Below, piece after piece: positions 25,939 to 35,275 of a DNA stretch of 64,000 nucleotides; within the stretch, counting starts at the first letter, position 1; every line of letters begins with the position of its first letter. The notes under the pieces were generated by a model. It ran no database searches. It was not told the origin of the DNA and saw only the letters and a program-made list of their open reading frames with translations. Origin of the DNA: Roseobacter fucihabitans (GTDB lineage: Bacteria; Pseudomonadota; Alphaproteobacteria; Rhodobacterales; Rhodobacteraceae); the NCBI RefSeq assembly GCF_014337925.2, contig NZ_CP143423.1, forward strand, positions 1,394,501 to 1,458,500, given 5' to 3'. A program made the translations under genes and the position numbers.

Positions 25939-27132
25939 TCATGCTGCGGCCTTTCTGGGTGGTGCGCGGGATTGTGGTCTTTGGCCCCGCCGGAAGGTCT
26001 CGATGATGCGCATTTTCCCGCCGCAGCCGGGGCATGGGTCTCGCAGTGTGAGCGGGATGACCTCGGCGACTGGTGGGTCATCCTGTTTGGCGGTTTGTGC
26101 GCCAAGTAAGGTCCGAGCTTTTGCGATGTTAGCCTTACGGGTCGAACTGGCGAGCAGGCCATAATGGCGGATGCGGTGGAACCGGTCCGGTAGCACATGG
26201 ATCAGAAAGCGGCGGATGAACTCTGATGTGGAAAGGTGCATGACGGATCGCCCGTCACCAGATTTGAAGCGATAATCTTTCCATCGGAACGCAACGGTGT
26301 TGGCATCGGCACTGATCAAACGGCTGTTTGAGATGGCGATGCGGTGCGTGTAGCGGCTGAGATAGGCGAGCACGGCTTCGGGCCCGCCGAATGGCGGTTT
26401 GGCATAGACCACCCATTTGGTTTTGCGCAGTGGGGCGAGATATGCGGCGAAGGCCTGTGGGTCCGACAGCCCGTTCAGATCGCCGAAGAAGGACAGTTCA
26501 CCTGCGCGGTGCAGGGCAAGCAGCCCTTCGATAAACAGCCGCCGGAACAGTCGTGACAACACCCGCACATGTAGAAAGAACCCCGGCTTGCAAGCGATCC
26601 ATCTCTTGCCATCTGACGACAGACCGCCGCCTGGGACAATCATGTGGACATGGGGATGGTGCGTAAGTGCCGACCCCCACGTATGAAGGACGCTGGTCAT
26701 GCCAACCCGCGCGCCGAGCCGTTTGGGATCGGCTGCAATTGTCATCACCGTTTGCGCAGACGCTTTGAACAGTAGGCCATAGACGGCCTTCTTGTTCCAG
26801 TAGGCGATACGAGCGATCTGCGCAGGCAACGTGAAGACGACATGGAAATATTCCACGGGCAGCAGATCCTCGGCGCGCGCTTCCATCCAGTCGCGCGCGG
26901 CCGGACTCTGGCACTTGGGACAGTGCCGGTTCTTGCAGCTATTGTACGCAATGTGCATGTGGTTGCATTTGGTACAGGCCGCCACATGCCCGCCGAGCGC
27001 CTCAGTTCGGCAGGCTTCGATTGAGGACATCACTTTGAGCTGGGACAGGTTGACATGGCCCTTATTGACCTGCCGCCACGCAGGACCAAACTTTCGGAAA
27101 ATATCCGCAATCTCCAGTTCTGGCCGGGGCAC
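25939..27132 (-). CDS. IS91-family transposase (element 1)
   Basis: 397 residues. The N-terminal zinc-binding region CTKCNHMHIAYNSCKNRHCP plus KCQ is typical of IS91/ISCR transposases. The HUH motif appears as LTHHPHVHMIVPGGG, and the Tyr region as LAYLSRYTHRIAISNSRLIS. These nick single-stranded DNA and drive rolling-circle transposition. A C-terminal CPGCGGKMRIIETF forms a second Cys pair. It appears intact and starts 11 bases after the integrase stop, so the two are cotranscribed. Confidence 0.92.
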   Translation of the reverse strand: MPRPELEIADIFRKFGPAWRQVNKGHVNLSQLKVMSSIEACRTEALGGHVAACTKCNHMHIAYNSCKNRHCPKCQSPAARDWMEARAEDLLPVEYFHVVFTLPAQIARIAYWNKKAVYGLLFKASAQTVMTIAADPKRLGARVGMTSVLHTWGSALTHHPHVHMIVPGGGLSSDGKRWIACKPGFFLHVRVLSRLFRRLFIEGLLALHRAGELSFFGDLNGLSDPQAFAAYLAPLRKTKWVVYAKPPFGGPEAVLAYLSRYTHRIAISNSRLISADANTVAFRWKDYRFKSGDGRSVMHLSTSEFIRRFLIHVLPDRFHRIRHYGLLASSTRKANIAKARTLLGAQTAKQDDPPVAEVIPLTLRDPCPGCGGKMRIIETFRRGQRPQSRAPPRKAAA

Positions 27133-27142
27133 CCGGCCTCGG

Positions 27143-28030
27143 TTATTCCCGTCTGCGCTTGCGGGTCTGTACGTTCAGCCTTTTGAGAGCTTCAAACGGG
27201 CTGGGCGTATCCCGGATTGTTTTAGTCGCAACATGGGTATAACGCGCTGTCGTGCTCAGCTTGGCGTGACCCAGTAAGACCTGAATCACCCGCACATCCG
27301 TTCCAGCCTCCATAAGATGGGTGGCAAAGCTGTGCCGCAAGGTATGCAGCGTGGCTGGCTTTGAAATACCAACCAGATGTTTGGCCGAGTTGAACGCCCG
27401 ACCCAATTGCCTCGACGTGACCGGATTGATCTTCGGCTTGCCCGGAAAGAGCCATCCCTCGGGGCGCGCTTCGCACCAATAGTCACGCAACAAGTCCAAG
27501 AGATCGGGTGACAGCATGACCTTGCGGTCCTTGCGCCCCTTGCCTTCATCGACATGGATTAACATCCGGTCACTATCGATATCGCTGACCTTGAGATTGC
27601 AAACCTCAGATGCCCGCAGACCCGCACCATAGGAAATACTTAGCGCCGCCCGATACTTCAGACCCGGGCCGGGTGCCGCAGCAAGAAGCTCCGAAACATC
27701 TTCGATACTCAGCACTGTTGGCAGCCTGCGTGGCTGCGTGCGGAACTGCATGTACTTCTTCATGTCTTCACGGTTGCAGGTTGTACCGAACAGGAACCGC
27801 AGCGCCATGATCCGCGCGTTGAATGTGGGCGGTGTCACTTCCGTATCGGTCATATGCAACTGATACGCCCGAAGATCATCTGGCGTGGCGGTATCGGGCG
27901 AGCGCCCAAGAAAACCAGAAAAGTGTTTGATCGCCCGAATGTGCGCCTTCTGAGCCTTGTCGCCCATCCCGTGGATGCGCATGTCTTCCATCATCCGCTC
28001 CCGAAGCGGGGTCATCTTCTCATGTGTCAT
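27143..28030 (-). CDS. Tyrosine recombinase of IS91-family element 1
   Basis: 295 residues with an SAM-like N-terminal DNA-binding domain and the catalytic set of XerD-like recombinases: Arg in SYGAGLRASEVCNL, Lys in DEGKGRKDRKVML, HTLRHSFATHLMEAG (His-x-x-Arg), LLGHAKLSTTARYTHV (His and nucleophile Tyr). The AGGAG ribosome-binding site lies upstream of the ATG. The association of this recombinase with an IS91 transposase is recurrent in the window; its role in the transposition cycle is not known to me. Confidence 0.9.
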   Translation of the reverse strand: MTHEKMTPLRERMMEDMRIHGMGDKAQKAHIRAIKHFSGFLGRSPDTATPDDLRAYQLHMTDTEVTPPTFNARIMALRFLFGTTCNREDMKKYMQFRTQPRRLPTVLSIEDVSELLAAAPGPGLKYRAALSISYGAGLRASEVCNLKVSDIDSDRMLIHVDEGKGRKDRKVMLSPDLLDLLRDYWCEARPEGWLFPGKPKINPVTSRQLGRAFNSAKHLVGISKPATLHTLRHSFATHLMEAGTDVRVIQVLLGHAKLSTTARYTHVATKTIRDTPSPFEALKRLNVQTRKRRRE

Positions 28031-28184
28031 GGGGAACTCCTGTCCGTTGATTGAGAAGCCTCAATCGTCAGACAGGTTCGTTAAATCTCAAAATCCACAC
28101 GGCTAAAGTCAGCGCACAACACCCGCAACAATCGCCATTGCCGCGGCAGCGGCTTCGTCCAAGTCCCGCACGTCCCATCAGTTC

Positions 28185-28454
28185 ATGCGGCCCGCAGCGA
28201 AAGTCGATTCATCCGAGACCGGCCTTTGGTGTAGATTGCGGCGAAAGTGTCGGGAGAGCCCAAAGCGGAAGTGAGCAAACAATGTTGCGTGCGCATGCAG
28301 AGCAAAAACCGCCGGGCCGCTGCGAAACCGTTGCTGCATCGCTCAGGCATAAGCGGCCCTTCAGGCAGTGGGCAGCAAAACGAGAACCGAGCATTCGCTG
28401 AACACGGATTAAGTTGTCGTCGGCAAAGTATTTGTGAATTTGCAGTTTGTGCTG
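28185..28454. repeat. Dispersed intergenic repeat adjoining IS91-family element 1
   Basis: Immediately outside the GAAC border the minus strand reads GGCCGGTCTCGGATGAATCG, ACTTTCGCTGCGGGCCGCAT. This matches the sequence left of the other two IS91 copies (ACCGGTTCG..., TTTCGCTGCGCG or TTCGCTACGCGG, then CACGAAC). The remainder contains ATTGCGGCGAAAGTG, GAGCCCAAAGCGGAAGTG and TTGCGTGCGCATGCAG, as at 1375-1480. It holds no gene. Confidence 0.5.
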
Positions 28455-29405
28455 TCACATCCAATTGAGTAATTCCGCTCTATAGACCAGTCGAAATCCC
28501 GTATGTGATGTCGATGTGTCCGGAGAGCAGCTGTTGCGGGCGGCTATGCGGTAGCGATAGCAATAGCTTTGGTGACACAGAAACGAGCCGCCCTTGCTCA
28601 GCCGGAATCCTTTTTTGCCCGCATGGGCCGCGATCACCTCCTTCTTGAGGGACCTGACTTTGAAAGTCTCGGACGTGAATTCCCAGACATTGCCGACCAT
28701 ATTGTAAAGGCCGTAACCGTTTGGCGCAAATGACCGTGCGGGTGCGGTGCCGACGTAGCCGTCAAGCCCAAGATCTTGATGCGGAAACCGACCTTGCCAG
28801 ATGTTGCAGGGCTGAAAATCGGTGTCATTGGGTTCGCGGTCCCCCCACGGAAACAAGACATCACCCAGTCCACCACGTGCGGCGTGCTCCCATTCAGCCT
28901 CTGATGGAAGCCGTCCACCTGCCCAAGCGGCATAGACGGTCGCATCGTTCGACGAAACATGGACGACAGGATGATCGTCAATCTGACGGTCGGCAGTCCC
29001 TGGCCCATAGATGTCGCGCCAATTGGCCCCGCGGATCATCCGCCACCACGGGGCATCGGCAATGGCAGGACTGGGTGGCGTGCCCTTTAACAACAAACCT
29101 TGGAAAACCAGCGAGTCTCCGTGCCGTTCTGCGTCTGTAACGTAGCCCGTGTCAGACACAAAAGCCCGGAATTGGGCGTTCGTCACCGAGGTCGCGTCCA
29201 TGCGGAACGCGGATACTTTCTTATTTCGCAGGGGCCCTTCACCGTCGATCGGAAAATACGGACGGTTGGTGCCTAGATACGTCTGGCCACCGGGAATTGC
29301 GAGGGCAGCGGTCTGTCGTGTGGCATCGCAGCCCCGAGTAGATGAAGCCGCAGGCCGCGCTGTTGCATCAGTGGCCAGTCGGCTAGGTGAACAGCATAGT
29401 TTCAT
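28455..29405 (-). CDS. Formylglycine-generating enzyme (sulfatase-activating)
   Basis: 316 residues of the FGE-sulfatase/SUMF1 family, which oxidises the active-site Cys of type I sulfatases to formylglycine. The copper-binding pair is intact in GGSFLCHQSYCYRYRIAARN (Cys277 and Cys282), matching the human FGE block. Other family blocks are DATSVTNAQFRAFVSDTGY, APWWRMIRGANWRDIYGPGT, DHPVVHVSSNDATVYAAWAG, GRLPSEAEWEHAARGGL, FPWGDREPN and YGLYNMVGNVWEFTSE. The first 35 residues are poorly conserved and the exact start is uncertain. It follows the sulfatase gene by 59 bases on the same strand, an enzyme-substrate pairing that fixes its job. Confidence 0.93.
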   Translation of the reverse strand: MKLCCSPSRLATDATARPAASSTRGCDATRQTAALAIPGGQTYLGTNRPYFPIDGEGPLRNKKVSAFRMDATSVTNAQFRAFVSDTGYVTDAERHGDSLVFQGLLLKGTPPSPAIADAPWWRMIRGANWRDIYGPGTADRQIDDHPVVHVSSNDATVYAAWAGGRLPSEAEWEHAARGGLGDVLFPWGDREPNDTDFQPCNIWQGRFPHQDLGLDGYVGTAPARSFAPNGYGLYNMVGNVWEFTSETFKVRSLKKEVIAAHAGKKGFRLSKGGSFLCHQSYCYRYRIAARNSCSPDTSTSHTGFRLVYRAELLNWM

Positions 29406-29464
29406 GGTTTAGATAGGCTCCGCATGGCGGTGAATTGGAGAGGAAAACCCTGTCATGTGCCAGC

Positions 29465-31027
29465 CTATTTCTTAGGATGCCGCGGGTGTTGTGGCGGCGT
29501 GACCGGAACGTAAGGGTATCGCCCCCGTTGTTTGGTGGCCGTGGTGCTGGGGTCATTGCCACCACGCACATAGACCTTTGCGGGATCGTAATGCGGGCCA
29601 AAATCCCATGACGGGAAACGCCCGTGTTTCATGGCGTCCTGCACAAAGATACGCTTGCGTTGTGAGGCGCGGATGCGCTGATCAAGGTCGTCTTCGTCCC
29701 AGCGGGCCTGCATTGCCGCAAACATGGCGTCCAGATCGTCTGAGTATGCGGGATCGTCCGCGAGGTTGGTTAGCTCAAGCGGGTCTTTCTCAAGATCAAA
29801 CAGCATCTTTGGATCGGTTCGGCTGTGTACCAGCTTCATCCTGCCTTTGATCATGATCATGGCAGGTGCATAGAGACCTTCGCCATTGAATTCGATAAAC
29901 ACCTTGTCGTCGTCACTGCCCCGCTTAGGTAAATCCAACAGGCTGCGCCCGTCATAAGGGGCGGCGTAGGCATCAAAGTTGCCGTCGCTGGCGATGTCGG
30001 TGAAAGTGGGCAGGAGATCAACCAGCGACGCCAGTGCGTCCTCGCGATGGCCTGCTTTCAACTTTGGTCCCTGTGCAATCAGCGGCACCCTGACGGACGC
30101 CTCATAGGGGTTGAACTTGAACCACATGCCGCGCTCGCCCAGCATTTCGCCGTGATCGGAGGTGATGAAGATATAGGTATTATCCAGCTCACCGATACTT
30201 TTTAGTGTCTCAATCAGCCCGCCAATCATTTCGTCGAAGTGCGTGCACATGGCGAAGTATCCACGCCGCGCATTATAAAGCTGTTCGGGGGTGATATCGA
30301 ATTCGTCCTGCCGGATCGTCAGATAGTAGCGCTGCGCCCACGCGTCGCGTTCCTCATATGGTATATGGCCGACTTCGGGTTCGGGTATATCAACACCTTC
30401 ATACATGTCCCAGTATTTCTTGCCCGCAACAAACGGGTTGTGCGGCTGGGTAAAGGACACATGCAGCATAAAGGGGCGATCATCAGTTGATCGGGCGTGA
30501 TTGTACATTTCCTGCTTGGCGGCAGCGAACACCTCTTCGTCATAGTCGATCTGCAGGTTGCGTTCACAATGCCCCGCTTCGACGACGCTCAAAAGGCTCA
30601 TCACGGACGGCGCATAGGGTTCATCCGTCTTGTCCCAATCAGCGGTCCAGGCAAAATCAGATGGGTAAATATCAGTGGTCACACGCTCTTCGAACCCGTG
30701 CAGTTGGTCAGGGCCGACAAAGTGCATCTTGCCCGCGAGTGTCGTCTTGTAGCCCAACGTGCGCAGGTAATGCGCGAATGTCGGCTCTGAAGGTAAAAAT
30801 TCGGCGCCATTGTCAAACACACCCACATCCGAGGGCAACCGCCCCGTCATCATCGAAGCGCGCGAAGGGCCGCAGACCGGATTGTTGCAATAGCTGTTGC
30901 TAAAGGTCGTGCCGTTTTCCGCAATCTTGTCGATATTGGGCGTGATCGCATAGGGCTTGCCGTAGGCCGACAGGCACAGGGCGGTTAATTGATCGGCTTG
31001 AATGACAAGAATGTTGGGGCGCGACAT
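29465..31027 (-). CDS. betC: Choline-sulfatase-like type I sulfatase
   Basis: 520 residues, cytoplasmic (no signal peptide). The maturation motif is VCGPSRASMMTGR with Cys52 as formylglycine precursor (C-x-P-S-R). Metal-site segments are NILVIQADQLTALCLSAYG and TSDHGEMLGERGMWFK. Blocks GKMHFVGPDQLHGFEERV, TTDIYPSDFAWT and FDLEKDPLELTNLAD are those of BetC choline-sulfatases, as is the C-terminal tail with SWDFGPHYDP. BetC hydrolyses choline-O-sulfate to choline and sulfate. The operon couples it to a TAXI-TRAP uptake system and an activating FGE, so the substrate is probably an imported small sulfate ester; choline-O-sulfate is the first candidate, not proven. Confidence 0.88.
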   Translation of the reverse strand: MSRPNILVIQADQLTALCLSAYGKPYAITPNIDKIAENGTTFSNSYCNNPVCGPSRASMMTGRLPSDVGVFDNGAEFLPSEPTFAHYLRTLGYKTTLAGKMHFVGPDQLHGFEERVTTDIYPSDFAWTADWDKTDEPYAPSVMSLLSVVEAGHCERNLQIDYDEEVFAAAKQEMYNHARSTDDRPFMLHVSFTQPHNPFVAGKKYWDMYEGVDIPEPEVGHIPYEERDAWAQRYYLTIRQDEFDITPEQLYNARRGYFAMCTHFDEMIGGLIETLKSIGELDNTYIFITSDHGEMLGERGMWFKFNPYEASVRVPLIAQGPKLKAGHREDALASLVDLLPTFTDIASDGNFDAYAAPYDGRSLLDLPKRGSDDDKVFIEFNGEGLYAPAMIMIKGRMKLVHSRTDPKMLFDLEKDPLELTNLADDPAYSDDLDAMFAAMQARWDEDDLDQRIRASQRKRIFVQDAMKHGRFPSWDFGPHYDPAKVYVRGGNDPSTTATKQRGRYPYVPVTPPQHPRHPKK

Positions 31028-31052
31028 GGCAGGTTCCTAGCAGTTTGATGGT

Positions 31053-31086
31053 CCCACCCGAACCGCTTTGATGCGGCCCGGATGGG
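31053..31086 (-). promoter_or_regulatory. Strong 14-bp hairpin between binding-protein and sulfatase genes
   Basis: On the minus strand CCCATCCGGGCCGC (31086-31073) folds onto GCGGTTCGGGTGGG (31066-31053) with an ATCAAA loop and only G-U exceptions. There is no T-run after it. Such hairpins behind binding-protein genes often protect the upstream mRNA segment and lower expression of what follows; that role is inferred. Confidence 0.55.
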
Positions 31087-31100
31087 CGTGAGAGGCGGGC

Positions 31101-32075
31101 TTAGCCGCCTGTTCTTGCGACAAATTCCTCAATGCCGGGGACATTGATTTCACGGTAATAGCGCAGCGCACCGGGGTGCAAGGGCGAGCCGAAACCGTTC
31201 AGGATTGTATCTGCCGACATCTTGCCAAATGCAGGGTGCACACCCGCCAGATTTTCGAGGTTTTCAAAAACCGCTTTGGTCATCTGGTACACCCGCTCTT
31301 CCGGCACGTCCGCCGAGATAACAAGACCGTTTGCCAGACCGAATGTTGGCGTGTCGTCGGTCACGTCCTCGTAGGTGCCACCGGGAATGGACAGGCGGAA
31401 GTAAGGCGGATAATCGGCGCGCAGGGATTCAAAGAAGTCATCTTCGACTGGGATCAGCTTCAAGTCGCGCTGCGCGTTCAGCTTGATTACCGGTGCCAGC
31501 GGGAACGATCCGTTCCACAGGGCGGCGTCAATGTTACCGTCGCTCAGCATGTCAACCATGTCACCCAAGCGTACGCGGAAGGGTTCAAAATCCTCACCTG
31601 CAACTTTGGCCATCAGCACGTTGGCATCCAGCATCGACACGCCGCCCGGCTGGCCCATGCCAACACGCTTGCCCTTAAGGTCGGCTACCGAATTCACGGA
31701 ACCGCCTTCCAGCGCAATGATGTGCATCGCCACGGGTGCGATCGACATCCACGCCATGATCTTGCCTGGCTCGGAACCTTCGTAATTGCCCGTGGCGGTA
31801 TAGGCCTCATACGCGGAGAGGGACGTGGCCATGGAGGCTTCCATTTCACCCGCCTGCATCAGCGCGATATTGGCGACATAGCCTTTGGTTTCTTCTGCCG
31901 TGGCTTGAACGCCTTCGACGTTCTTGTTGATCACGTCCGCGATGCCAGCAGACCAAGTATAGGCCGTGCAGGTCACAGGGCAGGAACCGATCGACAGGAA
32001 GTCTGCGGAGTGCGCCAGTGTCGGCGTCACGAGCGTTGCGGCGGCAAAGAGGGCCGTCTTTAGATTGAGTTTCAT
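31101..32075 (-). CDS. TAXI-family TRAP transporter solute-binding protein
   Basis: 324 residues with a signal peptide (MKLNLKTALFAAATLVTPTL, cleavage after AHS). The mature protein has TAXI features: FLSIGSCPVTCTAYTWSAGI ADVINKN-type start, TEETKGYVANIALMQAGEME, GGSVNSVADLKGKRVGMGQP and GGVSMLDANVL. It captures the substrate in the periplasm and hands it to the fused TRAP permease encoded 37 bases upstream. Four Cys in the mature N-terminal region (SCPVTC and others) are unusual and might form a disulfide. The ligand is unknown; the neighbouring sulfatase suggests a sulfate ester. Confidence 0.88.
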   Translation of the reverse strand: MKLNLKTALFAAATLVTPTLAHSADFLSIGSCPVTCTAYTWSAGIADVINKNVEGVQATAEETKGYVANIALMQAGEMEASMATSLSAYEAYTATGNYEGSEPGKIMAWMSIAPVAMHIIALEGGSVNSVADLKGKRVGMGQPGGVSMLDANVLMAKVAGEDFEPFRVRLGDMVDMLSDGNIDAALWNGSFPLAPVIKLNAQRDLKLIPVEDDFFESLRADYPPYFRLSIPGGTYEDVTDDTPTFGLANGLVISADVPEERVYQMTKAVFENLENLAGVHPAFGKMSADTILNGFGSPLHPGALRYYREINVPGIEEFVARTGG

Positions 32076-32112
32076 GTTGTGGTCTCCCTAGTTGGATTGA
32101 TTTGGACGGGTT

Positions 32113-34023
32113 TCATCCCGCTTTGGCGTTTGTTTCTGCTGATGGGGGTGTGGCTCGGGTGGCCCAGACGATGAGGCCCGCAAGCAATGCAAAGGCGGCC
32201 AGATCGACGCGCCAGTCCGAGTTCATGAAGAGGATGGCGGTGACCGCAAAGAGGATACGCTGAAGGATGTTCAACTGATCTTTGAAACACCCCATCATCG
32301 CGGCACTTGCACAAATCCCGCCCAAGATCGCCGTGATGAATGACGCGGTAATCTGAACCCAAGTGACGTCGATCCCCAGAATGGCGGGGTCATAAACAAA
32401 GAAATACGGCACCGCAAAAGCCGCCATGCCGAACTGACAGGCCAGCACCGCGATCTTGAGCGGATTACCGTTGGCGATAGACGCGGCAGCATAGGCGGCC
32501 AAAGCCACAGGCGGCGTGATCGAGGACAGCATCGCTGAATAAAGTACAAACAGGTGCGCGGCGAGCAGGCTGACACCGAGGTTCACCAAGGCAGGGGCGA
32601 CCAGTGTCGCCACCAGAATGTAGGCGGCAGCAGTCGGCAGGCCCATGCCGAGGACCAGACAGGTCAACATTGTCAGAACCAACGCGATGGGCAGCGATCC
32701 GCCGGACAAGGCAACAACCAGCGTAGAGAACTTCAACCCGATTCCAGTGAGCGTGATGATCCCGATGATCACCCCCGCCGCCGCACAGGCAAGTGCCACC
32801 GGGATCACCGCATTCGCGGCCGCAACACAGGTATCGACAATCCGGCGTGGAGTCAGGGCCGAGCCGCGGTTCAGGTAGCTGACAAGCGACGAGGCGACGA
32901 TGGCCCAGAAAGACGACAGCATGATCGAATAGCCATTCAGCAGCATGCTGACAAAGACCGGCAGCGGGATCAGCAGATAGGAGTTTCTAAGGATCGACCC
33001 CCAATCCGTCACTGAATCCGCATCACGAAGGATCGGGATTTTGCGTTTGACCGCTTCAAAATGCACCATCGCCAACAGGACCGCGTAAAAGATCACCGCG
33101 GGCAGGAACGCCGCCTTTGCAATGGTCAGGTATGAAGTTTCAGTAAATTCCGCCATGATAAAGGCCGCAGCCCCCATGACGGGCGGCATCAATTGCCCAC
33201 CGGTGGAGGCAACAGCCTCGATCGCACCTGCGGCTTCCTTGCGGTAGCCACTTTTGCGCATCAGCGGGATGGAGATAGGGCCGGTGGTCAGCACGTTGGC
33301 CACCGCCGTGCCAGAAATCATGCCCATCAGGCTGGACCCGACGACAGCCGCCTTGGCTGGCCCGCCGCGCATACGGCCCGTCATAGCCGTTGCGAAATCC
33401 ATCAAAACCTGTCCTGCGCCGGTTTTTTCAAGCAAGGCACCCAGAACAACCACACCAGTAACAAAGGTCGCACTGACCCCCAGTGGCGTGCCGAATATCC
33501 CACCACCGCCAAGATAGATCTGCGAGGCGACCCGCTTGATCGAATAGCCGCGATGCGCCAGTGGATCGGGCAGATAAGCACCAAGAAGCCCGTAGAGAAT
33601 GAAAAAACTGGCCAGCAGAACGATGGGCAACCCGATGGTCCGGCGACAGGCATCGAACAGGGCAATCACCAACATCACCCCAAATACGATCTCGTACTGC
33701 GTGATAGATCCGTAGCGGTCGTTTATGGCATCGAAATTGAACAATTGATGACCCGTCGCGATCAAGGCACCGGTTAGTGCCGCAGCGATCCAGAGACGTT
33801 TCAGGAAAATCGCAGCGCCACTTCCGTTTTGGGTGTTTGGATCAAAGGTCATTTGGAACGCCATCGAAAAGACCAAGATCATCACAAGCAACAAATGCGC
33901 GCTACGCTGGATGCCATCCGGGAAAACGCCAAAGTAAGCCGTATAAAGCGTAAGACCCACCAAGGTGACCGCCGCCGCTGCGGTAATACCCGACAGCATT
34001 TTGTGCCAAAGCGCGTTATCCAT
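32113..34023 (-). CDS. TRAP transporter fused permease (small plus large subunit)
   Basis: I place the start at ATG 34023 (MDNALWHKMLSG); the longer frame starts inside the ROK gene. 636 residues with an N-terminal 4-helix DctQ-like part and a C-terminal 12-helix DctM-like part. Family blocks include GGGGIFGTPLGVSATFVTGV, GAGQVLMDFATAMTGRMRGG, AAVVGSSLMGMISGTAVANV, EAVASTGGQLMPPVMGAAAF and LVLGMGLPTAAAYILVATLV. TAXI systems use this fused form and take up solute with a sodium gradient. The start lies eight bases inside the ROK regulator's 3' end, so translation is coupled. Confidence 0.92.
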   Translation of the reverse strand: MDNALWHKMLSGITAAAAVTLVGLTLYTAYFGVFPDGIQRSAHLLLVMILVFSMAFQMTFDPNTQNGSGAAIFLKRLWIAAALTGALIATGHQLFNFDAINDRYGSITQYEIVFGVMLVIALFDACRRTIGLPIVLLASFFILYGLLGAYLPDPLAHRGYSIKRVASQIYLGGGGIFGTPLGVSATFVTGVVVLGALLEKTGAGQVLMDFATAMTGRMRGGPAKAAVVGSSLMGMISGTAVANVLTTGPISIPLMRKSGYRKEAAGAIEAVASTGGQLMPPVMGAAAFIMAEFTETSYLTIAKAAFLPAVIFYAVLLAMVHFEAVKRKIPILRDADSVTDWGSILRNSYLLIPLPVFVSMLLNGYSIMLSSFWAIVASSLVSYLNRGSALTPRRIVDTCVAAANAVIPVALACAAAGVIIGIITLTGIGLKFSTLVVALSGGSLPIALVLTMLTCLVLGMGLPTAAAYILVATLVAPALVNLGVSLLAAHLFVLYSAMLSSITPPVALAAYAAASIANGNPLKIAVLACQFGMAAFAVPYFFVYDPAILGIDVTWVQITASFITAILGGICASAAMMGCFKDQLNILQRILFAVTAILFMNSDWRVDLAAFALLAGLIVWATRATPPSAETNAKAG

Positions 34024-35275
34024 GTTGTGCCCCTTTGTTGCGATCTGACGAAAGCGCAAACCGGTCGTAATCAAGCTGGTCCGAGTAGCAAAAAGCGTGC
34101 AGGGCCAGCAATGCAGCGGCCTCCACGGACGGAATGGTACCCTGGACGATTTCAAACGATCCATGAGGGCCGTAATCGAAATGATCGGTCAGCGCTTGCC
34201 GGACTGCATTGAAATAACAATCATGCGCGCCAAGATAACCGCTGAGGATAATCTTCTTTGGTCCCAACAGTTTGGCGACGCTATCCAAAGCTGGTGCTAG
34301 ATTCTGACCTGCCTCAGACACCAGATCAGCCGCCTTGGGATCATCCAAGGCGTTTAGCAACGCGGTCGCATAAAACGAAAGTTTTGAAGTATCAAATGCC
34401 CGGTGGTCCAGCTTGCCCAGGCGCGACAAAAGGCCAAATCCCGTCGCAGAGAGATTCAAACAATCATTTCGGCCACACACACAGGTCAACGGCCGATCTT
34501 CAGCCCGGAAGTGCCCCAAAAGACCGGACACACCAGCCGCACCGCGCACCAGCCTGTTGTCCGACACCACACCAGCGCCAACGAAGGTCGCGGCATGGAT
34601 CAGCGCAAAATCAGACACATCGCGCGCGCCACCAAACCGCATTTCCGCAATTGCCAGCGCATTCGAGATGTTCTCAATTTCAACAGGCAGATTGATAATT
34701 TTCTGAATCTCACGGCAGAATTGTCCACCGTCGTTGGCCCACCCGAAATAGTCGGAGGTCACAATCTCTGCGCGGTCGGGCAAGGTTCTGCCGGACAATG
34801 CCACGCCTACCCCGACAATCCGGCTCACATCGATTCCAGAAGTCTCGATCAGATCGCGCAGGGCACTGGCATAGGCACGTGCCGCATCAGCCACGGTGTC
34901 AAACGCGACGTTCTCAGGGCTGCTGCTGGCGTGCAGCTTGCCATCTGCGTCACAGATCGACACATCAGAATGGTACGCTGAAACTGTGATGCCGACCGCG
35001 AATAACCCGTCTTTTACGATGTGTAGGCCCGTCTTGGGCCTGCCAACGTGCTTTTTCTTGGCTTTGTCTTGGTCGGAAACGCGGGATTCCTGGATGATCC
35101 CGGCTGCCAGCAATTCCCTGACGATGCGGGTCGCGGCCATTTCCGAAAATCCGCACATCCGCGCCAGTTCCGCGCGGGAGATGCCCGGTTCTGATTGAAC
35201 GCGGGAAAGGATCATGCCGCGGTGTGTTTTGCGCAAACTAGCCGGAGTAGCACTGGAGTGTGAATTAATAACCAT
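34016..35275 (-). CDS. ROK-family transcriptional regulator
   Basis: 419 residues: an N-terminal winged HTH (SRVQSEPGISRAELARMCGF, SEMAATRIVRELLAAGIIQE) followed by a ROK sugar-kinase-like domain with VGVGVALSG, a GAGVVSDNRL glycine-rich block and the zinc motif CVCGRNDCLNLSATG. ROK repressors usually sense a sugar or its derivative. It is the first gene of the sulfatase/TRAP operon and its ATG lies inside a large palindrome, so it most likely represses its own operon until an inducer related to the imported compound binds. Whether the ligand site is kept cannot be told by eye. Confidence 0.9.
   Translation of the reverse strand: MVINSHSSATPASLRKTHRGMILSRVQSEPGISRAELARMCGFSEMAATRIVRELLAAGIIQESRVSDQDKAKKKHVGRPKTGLHIVKDGLFAVGITVSAYHSDVSICDADGKLHASSSPENVAFDTVADAARAYASALRDLIETSGIDVSRIVGVGVALSGRTLPDRAEIVTSDYFGWANDGGQFCREIQKIINLPVEIENISNALAIAEMRFGGARDVSDFALIHAATFVGAGVVSDNRLVRGAAGVSGLLGHFRAEDRPLTCVCGRNDCLNLSATGFGLLSRLGKLDHRAFDTSKLSFYATALLNALDDPKAADLVSEAGQNLAPALDSVAKLLGPKKIILSGYLGAHDCYFNAVRQALTDHFDYGPHGSFEIVQGTIPSVEAAALLALHAFCYSDQLDYDRFALSSDRNKGAQHG

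Larger units (their letters stand above)
25600..28184 (-). mobile_element. IS91-family element 1 with integrase-transposase pair
   Basis: Minus-strand unit with a tyrosine recombinase gene followed by an IS91-type transposase gene, the same plan as the two plus-strand copies at 35906 and 48950 but clearly diverged in sequence. The 5' border is GAAC (28184-28181 on the minus strand) followed by TGATGGGACG, matching GAACTGG at the start of the other two. The 3' border is less certain: a resemblance to the other copies (AAACCTTA) fades near 25600. No target duplication is expected for this rolling-circle family. Confidence 0.8.

Noticed and set aside
31176-32063. A 295-codon plus-strand open frame opposite the TAXI binding protein
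   Set aside because: Codon-bias shadow of a high-GC gene; His/Arg-rich translation without known domain.
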